Below, in pieces: positions 1 through 9,200 of a stretch of DNA of 45,811 nucleotides. This stretch comes from Acidobacteriota bacterium (lineage in GTDB: Bacteria; Acidobacteriota; Terriglobia; Terriglobales; Acidobacteriaceae), in the NCBI GenBank assembly GCA_021792795.1, contig JAJYUB010000028.1, positions 1 to 45,811 on the forward strand, given 5' to 3'. The notes beneath the pieces are model-generated. The model made no database searches, was not told the origin of the DNA, and was given only the letters and a program-made list of their open reading frames with translations. Both the position numbers and the translations under genes were made by a program. Position 1 is the stretch's first letter; the number at the start of each line of letters is the position of its first letter.

Positions 1-129
1 CCCCCCCCCAAACCCCCCCCCAAACCCCCCCCCAAACCCCCCCCCAAACCCCCCCCCAAACCCCCCCCCCAAACCACCCCCCAAACCACCCCCCAAACCA
101 CCCCCCAAACCACCCCCCAAACCACTCCC
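1..129 (+). repeat. 12-bp C9A3 / AAACCAC6 tandem repeat, coding
   Basis: Five perfect units of nine C plus three A run to base 60. Base 61-70 is a C10 run plus AAA, followed by four units of AAACCACCCCCC and a degenerate end near 129. In the frame of the downstream gene the later units read Gln-Thr-Thr-Pro. If the C10 run were C9, the earlier units would read Gln-Thr-Pro-Pro in the same register; as written they read Pro-Pro-Pro-Lys. Neither reading has a stop. It resembles a proline-rich spacer between an export signal and the DUF3857 domain. A collapsed or extended repeat at a contig edge is possible. Confidence 0.8.
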
Positions 130-3100
130 CAGGGCACGGCTCCCGACTACTCGAAGGAGGCCTACGTGATCGATCGATACGACATTTCTGCCACCTTTCA
201 GGCGGAAGGCACCTGGCAGCAGGTAGCCACCGTCGTCGTTCAGATCACCTCGCAGGCGGGCATCCTTCAGTTCGGCAACCTCTCCATTCCCTATGAATCG
301 CGCAATCAGAAGGTGGAGTTCACCTACATCCGCATCCGCAAACCGGACGGCTCGATTGTCGAAACGCCCTCCGCCTATACCCAGGACATGCCGGCCGGCG
401 TAACACTGCAAGCGCCCATGTACAGCGATCTGCATATCAAGCAGGTTCCCGTCACCAATCTCAATCCCGGCGACACGTTGATGTATCAGTACAAAATCGA
501 TCAGTTTCAGCCTGAGGTTCCGAATCAGTTTTGGCTGGCGCAGAATTTCTTCAAGGCAGGAATTGTCCTCGAGCAACACGTAGAGATCCGCGTCCCGTCC
601 TCGAAATACGTCCAGGTGCAAAGCGCAGACGTACAGCCCACAATCCGCCGCGAGGGTGATGTCACTGTCTACGACTGGAAAACTTCGCATCTGCACCCCG
701 AACCAAGCGATCGAAGATCTCTAGCCCTCAAGGCCGATGAAAAGCCGTCAATCCAGATGACAACCTTCGAAAACTGGCAACAGGTCGGAGATTGGTACCA
801 CAGTCTGCAATCGTCCCGCGTCGTCGTCACGCCCGCGATTCAGCAAAAAAAACAGGAACTCACCAAAGGCCTCACCACCGATGATGCCAAACAGCGCGCC
901 ATCTACGCCTATGTCGCCACGCAGTTTCGCTACATCGGCCTGTCCTTCGGCATCGGGCGCTATCAACCCCACTCCGCCGACGAAGTGCTGCAAAATAAAT
1001 TCGGCGACTGTAAGGACAAGCACACTCTGTTCGCCGCACTCATGAAGGCCGCCGGCTACGACGTTTCGCCCGCACTGATCGGCAGCGCCACCAAGCTGGA
1101 TGAAAGCATTCCCTACCCGGGGCAGTTCGATCACCTCATTTCCGTGTTGCACCAGGGCGAGAAGGAAACCTGGCTCGACACCACGGAAGAAGTTGCCCCG
1201 TATGGAATGCTGGCCTCTCCGCTGCGAGACAAAATGGCCTTGGTCATGCCGGCCAATGGGCCTCCAAGACTGGAAAGAACGCCAATGAATCCGCCGTTTC
1301 CAGAGGCCGACAACTTCACCATGAAGGCCGTGCTCGGCAGCGATGTTGTCCTTACCGGTCATGCCGATCTCACCACCCGTGGCGATCTGGAACTCCTCCT
1401 GCGCGCCGGCTTTCATCTCACGCCAGAAGCGGATTGGACCAAGTTAGGACAAAATGTTAGCTATCTGCTCGGCTTCAGCGGCGATGTCACCAAAGTGCAA
1501 GCTGACAATCCGGACGATACCTCGAAACCCTTCCACATCAGCTACGACTACACCCGCAAGGACTACAGCGGGAACGACGGCAAGCAGATCACCCCACCGT
1601 TGCCTCCCGCCATATTCACGCTCAGCGAACTTGATCCTCAGCCGAAAGACCCCATCGTTCTTGGCGCTCCCGGCGTTCGCGATTATCGAGCCACCATCGA
1701 GATGCCCAAGGGCTCCGTTGTAACCGTGCCCGCCGACGTCGACATTGTTACTCCTTTCGCCGAGTATCGAGAGTCCGCTTCGGTGAAAGACGGCGTTCTT
1801 TCCGCCCAGCGCATCTTCACCATCAAACAGGCCAAGCTTCCCGCCGACCAGTGGCAGGAATACATCAAGTTTGAAAAGGCGGTGCAGGCGCGAGAAAATC
1901 TCTGGATCACCCTTGCCACAGGCGATGCCTCGCTCCCCGCCACCGGCACGACCGATGTTCCCGCCGCCAGAGATCTCATCAACCAGGCCTACCAGGCTCT
2001 CAGCAGCCAAAATCAAGTGCAAGCACAAACGGAACTCGATCAGGCGAAGCTGTTGAGTCCCACGCAATGGGGCCTTTGGGCCACCTACTCGCTGCTCTAT
2101 TTGGAACAGAACAAGCCGGATCAGGCGCTCGATGCCTACCACAAGGAGATCGCCAACCATCCGAACAATCTGTGGGCCTACCAATACATGTCCAGCGCAA
2201 TGATGGCTCTGCATCGTCCCGCAGATGCGGAACAGGTATTGCGAGGTCTTCTGAAATCCGATCCCTCCAACACCCAAGGTACTCTGGCATTATCCAGAGT
2301 GTTGATGCAGGAAAAACGCTACGCGGACGCCATCGCTTTATTGAAACCCGCGGCCCATGCCAAAGATGCCGCCCCCAATTTGCAATTGGCGTTTGGGATG
2401 GACGAAATGGAAGCGGGGCAAAAACAGGCCGGGCTAGCGGATCTGCAGCCGATCATGCGCACTTCGCAAGATCCAGAAACCATCAACGATGTTGCCTATG
2501 TCCTGGCCGACCACGATGTCGATCTCCAGGAATCAGCGGAGTTTGCCGCAAAAGCCCTACAACAGGTCGAGCATGCCACCGCTTCCATCCAACTCGCGAA
2601 CCTCAACAAGCAAGACCTCGCGAATGTGTCCCTTCTGGGCGCGATATGGGACACAGTCGGTTGGATCGACTTCAAGCAGGCAAACTATTCCGACGCCGAG
2701 CGGTATCTTCGGTCTGCTTGGCTGCTATCCCAAAACGCCGACGTCGCCGATCATCTTCGCAAAACCTACGAGAAAGAAGGGAAACTCGTCGAAGCTCGCC
2801 ACATGCAGAAACTCGCCGCCGCGAGCCGTCCGAATCGAGTGGTACGGGTCGGCAAGAATGGAATCGTAACTGGACTTCCATCGCCGAACAAGAGAGCGGA
2901 AAACGAAAAGTATGTGTTGGAGGTACAAAAGCTCCGAACTACTGAAATTTCCGGGCTGCCCAAAAAAATGGCGTCAGCGCAATTCTGGCTGGTCTTCACT
3001 CCTCAGGGATTGGAAGAAGTCAAAATGATCAGCGGGGATGCCACGCTCAGTGAGGCCGCGGATCAGATGAAAAAGCACAAATATCCGCAAACCTTCCCAG

Positions 3101-3204
3101 ACCATGGTCCAGTAAAAATAGTCCGCCGCGGAATTCTGTCTTGTTCGCAATTCGACCCGACATGCCAATTGGTCCTGCTGCAGCCGCAGTGGACACAACT
3201 GTAA
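1..3204 (+). CDS. DUF3857/transglutaminase-like/TPR protein, 5' partial
   Basis: Large, probably exported protein whose start lies left of the window. The frame is open from base 1. A GTG at 166 could serve as a start, but the bases before it encode a DYSKEAYVIDRYD-type entry into the DUF3857 domain, so the gene extends further left through a repeat-encoded linker. Counting from 166, DUF3857 covers about residues 1-230. A transglutaminase-like core follows, with the candidate catalytic Cys in FGDCKDKH (about 282), His in QFDHLISV and Asp in WLDTT. TPR-like helices occupy about 600-890. The C-terminal 100 residues resemble a TonB C-terminal-type fold with a Cys pair (CSQFDPTC). The family is common in Acidobacteria and its role is unknown; substrate and location are not shown here. 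The TAA stop lies 9 bases before the end of the convergent minus-strand barrel gene. Confidence 0.85.
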   Translation, partial: PPPKPPPKPPPKPPPKPPPKPPPQTTPQTTPQTTPQTTPQTTPQGTAPDYSKEAYVIDRYDISATFQAEGTWQQVATVVVQITSQAGILQFGNLSIPYESRNQKVEFTYIRIRKPDGSIVETPSAYTQDMPAGVTLQAPMYSDLHIKQVPVTNLNPGDTLMYQYKIDQFQPEVPNQFWLAQNFFKAGIVLEQHVEIRVPSSKYVQVQSADVQPTIRREGDVTVYDWKTSHLHPEPSDRRSLALKADEKPSIQMTTFENWQQVGDWYHSLQSSRVVVTPAIQQKKQELTKGLTTDDAKQRAIYAYVATQFRYIGLSFGIGRYQPHSADEVLQNKFGDCKDKHTLFAALMKAAGYDVSPALIGSATKLDESIPYPGQFDHLISVLHQGEKETWLDTTEEVAPYGMLASPLRDKMALVMPANGPPRLERTPMNPPFPEADNFTMKAVLGSDVVLTGHADLTTRGDLELLLRAGFHLTPEADWTKLGQNVSYLLGFSGDVTKVQADNPDDTSKPFHISYDYTRKDYSGNDGKQITPPLPPAIFTLSELDPQPKDPIVLGAPGVRDYRATIEMPKGSVVTVPADVDIVTPFAEYRESASVKDGVLSAQRIFTIKQAKLPADQWQEYIKFEKAVQARENLWITLATGDASLPATGTTDVPAARDLINQAYQALSSQNQVQAQTELDQAKLLSPTQWGLWATYSLLYLEQNKPDQALDAYHKEIANHPNNLWAYQYMSSAMMALHRPADAEQVLRGLLKSDPSNTQGTLALSRVLMQEKRYADAIALLKPAAHAKDAAPNLQLAFGMDEMEAGQKQAGLADLQPIMRTSQDPETINDVAYVLADHDVDLQESAEFAAKALQQVEHATASIQLANLNKQDLANVSLLGAIWDTVGWIDFKQANYSDAERYLRSAWLLSQNADVADHLRKTYEKEGKLVEARHMQKLAAASRPNRVVRVGKNGIVTGLPSPNKRAENEKYVLEVQKLRTTEISGLPKKMASAQFWLVFTPQGLEEVKMISGDATLSEAADQMKKHKYPQTFPDHGPVKIVRRGILSCSQFDPTCQLVLLQPQWTQL

Positions 3205-3213
3205 AGAACATCG

Positions 3214-4902
3214 TCAGCGCGAAGCCATGGAGTAAAAGGTATTCGCGCCGGAACGCAGGTCCTTGCCGTACCCCAGCACAAATTCAAAACTTCCCAACAG
3301 CTTCACCTTGGCCTGCAGCCCCGTATCCGTCAGCCATTTTGGCGACCCAAAATATTCCGACGCATCGTAGATGTCTCCGGTATCCAGGAACGGCCCCACC
3401 TGCACCTGAACGAAAGCATCGTGAAACACAACCTTCTCGCTGTCGGAGTTGGAAAGAACATAGTTTCTTCCCAGCGGAGCATTTCCTTTCTGCCCGTTCA
3501 ACAATCCATTGTGCCCGCGCATCCACAACTCGTTATCGCGATCGAACCCGAGCATGAAAAGATCGTCGAACGGCGCCTGGCCAAACGTTCTCCCGGCCCG
3601 CAGCATCGTACTCGTCTCGTAGTCGTCGCCCTGCGCCCGCGGAAGCCAATTCGCCGCCAGCGAGCCCTGCAACTGCCCATATTTTCCCAGCGGATTGGCG
3701 AAGAATTTTCCCGCTTCGCCCGTCACGCCTGCATCCAGCGAGAATCTTCTTTCAGGAAATTGCACCAGCGACCGCTGAATATTCGCCCGAAGGTCCGCTC
3801 CGGAACTATTCGTGAACAATTCGGCCACCTGCGCCGGAATGCCAACCAGGCTCCGAAAATCGCGATACGAATATTCCCCGGCCACGTTCCACTGCCACCG
3901 CCAATTCTCGATGGAAGCCACCTCGGCCCCGATCACCGCGCGTCTCATATTCATACCAGCCGTTGATGGCGGCGCGGCAGGCAGCAGCGTATTCGAGATG
4001 TTCCAGTTTTCATTCCTTCCCACGAAATACAACCGGACGCGCTGCTTGGGATTTTCCCCGAGCGGCCACGCGACGTCGGTCGCGAGCCAGCGCTTTTCGT
4101 CGTCCCATCGCACGAACGAGCGCCAGTTCAGCCCCTTGTTGTTTAAGTTGTACATCTCCGGATACACCGACTGGTACGGCAATCCGCGCAGCATCGTCGC
4201 GGCGGTCTGCCATCGCAAGTCATGCCAATTCGGTTCCTCGCTTGCGCGCCAAACCAGCCTGAACGCTCCGTCACGCTGCGCCTGCAATTCATAGAATGCG
4301 TGTGGAAACAGATCCAGCGACTGCAACTCCGCTTGCGTGGTCAGAAATTGCTCCCGCGTCCACATCGCTCCAGGAGAAAATTTGAACGCGCGGTCCAGGA
4401 TCAGCGGATCCAGCTTCGGCTGCGGATCGAATGTCAGATCGTTCAGCGTCGGCTTGCCCACGCGATTCCAATACTTCAAGGCGGCTTCCAGATTGCCTTC
4501 AAGAAAATAAATGGATGCTAGAAAATTGCTGGCGTAGGCGTCGTTTGGTTGCAGCACGAGTGCGCGGCGCAATTCTTTCTTGGCGCGCGAAAATCGCTTG
4601 TCGCGATACGCAATCCCGGCCATCTCTTCCGGGAAACGGGCATCGCGCGGATGACCGGCATGGCCCGCTTCCAACGTCCGCTCGGCTTCGTCGAAACGCC
4701 CCAGATGCGCCAACGCCAACCCGCGATCGAGTTCCAGATCGGCTGCTTCTTGCGGCGATTCAGGCACAGCCTGGACGACATCTTCCCATCGTCCCGCGTC
4801 GTAGAGCGCTTTCACTTGCGCGGCTTGGTCTCCGCTGGCAGTCGCACAGGTTGTCTGCGCCACAGCATGTGCAGGCAGTAGCAGAAGCAGGAAAAAAATC
4901 AA
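3214..4902 (-). CDS. TPR / outer-membrane beta-barrel protein
   Basis: Predicted outer-membrane protein of 562 residues. The start chosen is a TTG at 4902 overlapping the TGA stop of the peptidase gene upstream (TTGA), because it puts a clean signal peptide (IFFLLLLLPAHAVAQ) at the very N-terminus; the open frame runs further upstream but that part is antisense-like and arginine-rich. Residues about 20-160 are TPR-like helical repeats. The rest is rich in alternating aromatic/polar strands (RVRLYFVGRNENWN, FEFVLGYGKDLR), as in a beta-barrel, and recalls the C-terminal part of NfrA-type proteins. It is the last gene of a unit with a C39-like peptidase and a PA2779-type protein, so a shared envelope role is likely. 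Function unknown. Confidence 0.75.
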   Translation of the reverse strand: MIFFLLLLLPAHAVAQTTCATASGDQAAQVKALYDAGRWEDVVQAVPESPQEAADLELDRGLALAHLGRFDEAERTLEAGHAGHPRDARFPEEMAGIAYRDKRFSRAKKELRRALVLQPNDAYASNFLASIYFLEGNLEAALKYWNRVGKPTLNDLTFDPQPKLDPLILDRAFKFSPGAMWTREQFLTTQAELQSLDLFPHAFYELQAQRDGAFRLVWRASEEPNWHDLRWQTAATMLRGLPYQSVYPEMYNLNNKGLNWRSFVRWDDEKRWLATDVAWPLGENPKQRVRLYFVGRNENWNISNTLLPAAPPSTAGMNMRRAVIGAEVASIENWRWQWNVAGEYSYRDFRSLVGIPAQVAELFTNSSGADLRANIQRSLVQFPERRFSLDAGVTGEAGKFFANPLGKYGQLQGSLAANWLPRAQGDDYETSTMLRAGRTFGQAPFDDLFMLGFDRDNELWMRGHNGLLNGQKGNAPLGRNYVLSNSDSEKVVFHDAFVQVQVGPFLDTGDIYDASEYFGSPKWLTDTGLQAKVKLLGSFEFVLGYGKDLRSGANTFYSMASR

Positions 4903-5462
4903 TGCGCAGGTTGGGGCACGGCCAGTAGCGTCCAGTTGCCCGTCGCACGCCATTCCGATTCGAACCCTTCGCGAGAAATGCGCAGCATTTTTTGCTGCGC
5001 GGGGTCGTTCATGAAGACATAATTCCGTCCGGGATCGATCCCGACGATCACAACATAATGCAGCGGCCCGCGCGGCCCACTTGCCTGGATGCCGACAATC
5101 ATGGGGCGCCCCAACGCAAGCTCGCGCTCGAAGTCGCTCCATTGGCCGCGAAATGTGAATGCTTGATAGCCGGATTGCCGCAAATATTTTCGCATCCCGC
5201 TGGCATAAATGCCGCCTGCCGCGCGCGAAAACAGCGCTGCCTGGATGTGTTCCGGTTCCGCGTCTGGGGTAATGGCTCGCCGCTGTTTTCGGTCCCAATA
5301 TTGCATCACCATGGAAAGGGAAGCAGACCCGCATCCATCGGCGGTTTGCGCCGCAAAAGGAACGTCGATCCAAATCGCGCGCGTTGAATCTGCCGGGACC
5401 CCTGCGGCGGCCATCCATTGGCCGCCGAGAAGCAACAGCGCGGCAATCAGCCACACTTTCAT
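4899..5462 (-). CDS. C39-like cysteine peptidase, PA2778 type
   Basis: 187-residue exported protein with a signal peptide (VWLIAALLLLGGQWMAAAG). It has a papain-like C39 fold: nucleophile Cys in TADGCGSASLSM (about residue 44), His in GPLHYVVIVGID, and a following Asn-Asp in FMNDPAQ. In Pseudomonas PA2778-type proteins this peptidase domain is followed by TPRs. Here the protein stops after the domain, and a TPR segment begins in the next gene through a 4-base overlap. Only two bases separate its ATG from the stop of the PA2779-type gene upstream. Substrate unknown; these C39-like domains lie outside ABC transporters and probably process or bind an envelope partner. Confidence 0.8.
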   Translation of the reverse strand: MKVWLIAALLLLGGQWMAAAGVPADSTRAIWIDVPFAAQTADGCGSASLSMVMQYWDRKQRRAITPDAEPEHIQAALFSRAAGGIYASGMRKYLRQSGYQAFTFRGQWSDFERELALGRPMIVGIQASGPRGPLHYVVIVGIDPGRNYVFMNDPAQQKMLRISREGFESEWRATGNWTLLAVPQPAH

Positions 5463-5464
5463 CC

Positions 5465-5869
5465 CTAGTGAACAGCGACGATAATCAGGATCAACGCGAC
5501 AAACCCGACCAGAATCAGCAACAAGTCATGATTGTCGATGTTTCCTGCCGCGAAATCCTTCTGCGCCTTGGCGGATCGCGCAGCCAGGCTCGCCAACTCA
5601 GCGTCGTTCAACTGGCTGACAGCGTTCGTCACTTGCTGCGGATCGATTTTCGCCGACTGCATCGCGCGCCGCGCTTCTTTCGTCGACAAAAAATCGCGCA
5701 CTTCTTGCTGGTTATGCTGGCGAGCAGCCGACGACGCAGCGACATCGTTCTGAATCCGGTCGGGGGAAACGACGTGGCTTTGCGCCACGATGGCATGCGG
5801 TGCAACTGCCGCAACGCTGAGTAAAAGCATACTTGTGCAACTCAATTTTCCGGCTTGCAACTTCTTCAT
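5465..5869 (-). CDS. PA2779 family small membrane protein
   Basis: 134-residue protein. The ATG at 5869 is preceded by a strong GGAGG five bases upstream, which decides the start. It has an N-terminal signal segment (LLLSVAAVAPHAIVAQ), a helical middle with the family pattern of TKEARRAMQSAKID and LNDAELASLAARS, and a C-terminal transmembrane helix (LLLILVGFVALILIIVAV) reaching almost to the last residue. This matches the PA2779 family, usually found beside PA2778-type peptidases, as here. It is the first gene of a three-gene unit. Biochemical role unknown; it may be a substrate or membrane partner of the peptidase. Confidence 0.8.
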   Translation of the reverse strand: MKKLQAGKLSCTSMLLLSVAAVAPHAIVAQSHVVSPDRIQNDVAASSAARQHNQQEVRDFLSTKEARRAMQSAKIDPQQVTNAVSQLNDAELASLAARSAKAQKDFAAGNIDNHDLLLILVGFVALILIIVAVH

Positions 5870-6201
5870 CTTTACCTCCAAACAGGGGGATTGGATCGCT
5901 CGAAAATGCGGAGCGTTTCGATTAGCTTACCAGCATCTACCCGGTGGATGCGCATTTCGATTGCGCTGTTGTATCCGGCCGGCCATTGGGAACCTCAGAG
6001 TGCAACACCCTTACAAGCGCCATTCTTTCTTCCTTCCAAAAAGTAGAGGAACGGGCAAGAGCCCCTTGCGCGATTCCTTGCCACGTCACCAGCAGGCGCA
6101 AGATGCAGATGCGCAAGAACCTTGCGCGTCCCGGCGTATCGTTTGCGCAATCGACGCGCTCGACGAGTTGCACTTCTCGTGCGATCTCATTCTGCCGTCC
6201 G
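5870..6201. promoter_or_regulatory. intergenic region with six TTGCGC sites
   Basis: No convincing gene lies in this 332-base gap upstream of the PA2779-type unit (minus strand). It holds six copies of TTGCGC or its complement: 5961-5966, 6066-6071, 6096-6101, 6111-6116, 6122-6127 and 6143-6148. The last sits in the perfect palindrome TTGCGCAA (6143-6150). Copies at 6111 and 6122 form a perfect 7-bp hairpin with a 3-base loop (6111-6127). A random stretch of this size should hold well under one copy. The likeliest reading is an operator array, or a terminator cluster for the gene at 6202. Confidence 0.4.
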
Positions 6202-9200
6202 TTACTTGACCAGCGCCGCTCTTTCCGTGCTGGCGGAAAGCCGCGCCGTCCGTTCCTGTTTCTCCCACGCGAAGGGGCGCCCGTCGATGGCGCGCTTAAT
6301 CGTCTTCAGCAGCACCAGCGAAAAGACCTGGCGATACGTGAACCGCTGGATCCAGATATGGAAGAGCAGCCAGCCATCGCCTTTGTTGCTGGCGTGGCGC
6401 GGCTCCAACAGGAAAGCCAACGACGACGCCAGGAAATCCACCACCAGGAAAGCCAGAAAATAAAAGATCAATTTGTCTAAACTGGCCGCGTCCGCCGCCA
6501 CCGGATGAAAGTATCGGTTGACGGCGTAATTCAGTATGCCAGCCAGAAACATCAGGTCGATAAATGGCGAGAACAACGGCAAAATTATCTGGAAAACAAT
6601 CATGTTCGGCAACGCGAACAGGCCCATGGCGCGGTGCCGCAGAAACGCGCCGCGATGTTTCACCACCGCCTGCAAAATCCCAAACGACCAACGGAACCGC
6701 TGTCGCATCAGGCCGCGCACATTGTCCGGCGCCTCGGTAAACGCGAAGGCGCGGTCCTCATAGACCACCTTGCATCCCTGCTGCAGCAGGTTCATGGTCA
6801 GGTCGGCATCTTCGGCCACCGTGTTCACGTGGTACCCGTCCGCCTTCTTCACCGCAGCGGTGCGCCACGCCCCGATTGCGCCCGGGACCACTGTGACAAC
6901 ATTGAACAAATCCAGCGCGCGCCGCTCAAAATTCTGGCTGGTGATATATTCCAGGGCCTGCCAGCGCGTCCACAGGTTAATGCGGTTCCCCACCTTCGCA
7001 TTGCCCGCCACCGCGCCTACCTTTGGATCGGCCATGCGCGGAATCAGTTTCGCAATCGCATCGGGCGCGATCACCGTGTCCGCATCGATGCCGACGTAGA
7101 TTTCCTCGGTGACATACTGCAGGCCGAAATTCAGCGCCTCCGCCTTGCCGCCGTTCGGGTGGGTCACCACCAGCAGCCGGCCGGAGTCCAGCGCCGCCGG
7201 CATCGCTGCGCGCGCCGCCGCCAGCGTGTTGTCGGTCGAGCCGTCGTCGATCACGATCACCCGCAGCTTCGCGTAGTTCGATCCCAACACCGAGCGAATC
7301 GTCCGCGCGATCACTTTGCCTTCGTTGTATGCCGGGATCAGCACCGCCACCTGCGGAAAATAATCTTCCGCGCCGGGATATGGCTTGCGCTTGTGTGCGC
7401 GATCGATCACGGCGAACAGTCCAACGATCAGCAGGCGGCCCGTCATCAAAACGTCCCCAACAAAAAAGATCAGGACCACGGTATGCGCAAAAAACGAGAG
7501 AAACCAGAAAGCGACGGCATCGATGCGCGCCTGCCAGCGTTGCTTATAGGGGATCGGCGGCATCACCTGGTCCCGCGTCTTGCCGATCAACGCCGACACG
7601 GGAACGATCCTGTAGCCTTTCGCGCGCAGCGTATCGATCAACACCGGAAGCGTCGCCACCGTCACGGAACGGTCTCCGCCGCCGTCATGCATCAGGATGA
7701 TGCTGCCGCGAAACTGCGGCTTGGTCTTCATAATTTCCAACTGATCCAGGACCGCGGCAACGATCTCCTGCGGCGTTTTTCGCGGATGTTCGTTCCAGTC
7801 GTCGGTATCGATTTTGTCGCCGACGATGATGTAGCCCATCTGCTCCACCCGGTCCACCGGCGCCGCTTGATCGTTGGTGTCCGGCTCCTGATCGATCGAA
7901 TACGGCGGACGGAAATAGAGCGGCTGCACCCCCAGCTCCGCCGCAAACAGACGCTCCGTTCCATTCAGTTCCAGCTCAAGCTGGCGCGTCGAAATCTGGC
8001 TGATGTCCGGATGGGTAAAGGTATGGTTCCCAATTTCCTGGCCATCCCGGTAATAGCGTTTCAACAGTCCTACATTGTCCAGCGCTTCTTCGCCAATCAC
8101 CATAAACGTCGCCGACACATGCTCGCGCGTCAGGATGTCCAGAATTTTCGGCGTCCATGTCGGATCGGGTCCGTCGTCAAAGCTCAGCGCAAGCTCGTTG
8201 GGGTGATATCCGTATTGCAGCAAGGTATACGGTTGCGGAAATGCGTGGACCGTTTGGCTGACGGCCAGGTTGGAGTCGGAATCGATCTGGATCGTTCGCT
8301 TGCCATCCTGCGGCCTGCCAATCACCTTCAGAATGTCGCCGTCTCCCTCGGTGTTCACATTCGCGCCGGGATAAATGGTCGAAAGCCGGTTCGCTGCATC
8401 CGGGTCCATCGGATTGGACCAGATCTTCCACAGCGTGGGGTCCTCGCTGCCCAGCCTCCACAGCGCAAATGTCCGAATGCCCAGTTCGCGCGCGGCGCGC
8501 ATTTCATTCAGCGCCGTCACGGCATCCAGATACCACACCTCGTGCCGCGTGTGCGCGTCCTCGTCCTCATAGGCAAAATGCATGTTCAGCGAGTCTGCAT
8601 CCAGCACAGGCGCGGCGTCGGAGTCGGATGCCTCCTGCCATGCGTCCTGCACCGCCAGATCGTCGACATCCAAAACCTTGCGGGCTGCGCCCCTATGTTT
8701 CTTCTCGCCCGGCATCGGCAGCGTCCAGTCGTAGCCGTAATCTCCAAGGCTACAGATCAACTTGTTCCTGGGAACCACTTTCAGCGCGGCCTTCAAATTC
8801 CGGACGAACCACTCCTGACCTGCGACTGGCCCCGGGCTGCTCGCCGGTTCATGCTGGTCGTAATCCATCAGGATCACGCCATCCGTGTGGGCCGCATAGT
8901 ATTTGAAGTCCCAATCGTTGTCATCCACCGGCACGTTAATGTAGAGACGCAGTTGCAGTGGATGCATTTTCGCGTACAGGTCGGCGACCATCCTGCGATA
9001 GGCCGGCTGCGCGTCCGATGGAATCGCCTCCAGGTCGAGCGCAATCCCGTGATAGCGAGGATCGGCGGCCAGCAGTTCCATCACCTGCTTCTCAAACCTG
9101 GCCTGCGAGGCGCGATTCATCAAAAACTTCTCGACAACTGCGGTTTGAAAATCTCCCTTCATCTGGTCGAAATTGCTGACCATGGGGAACACTTCCGTGT

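Noticed and set aside
1-129. Telomere-like or non-coding satellite
   Set aside because: The repeat period is a multiple of three, no frame stop occurs, and it leads directly into the DUF3857 frame, so coding is the simpler reading.
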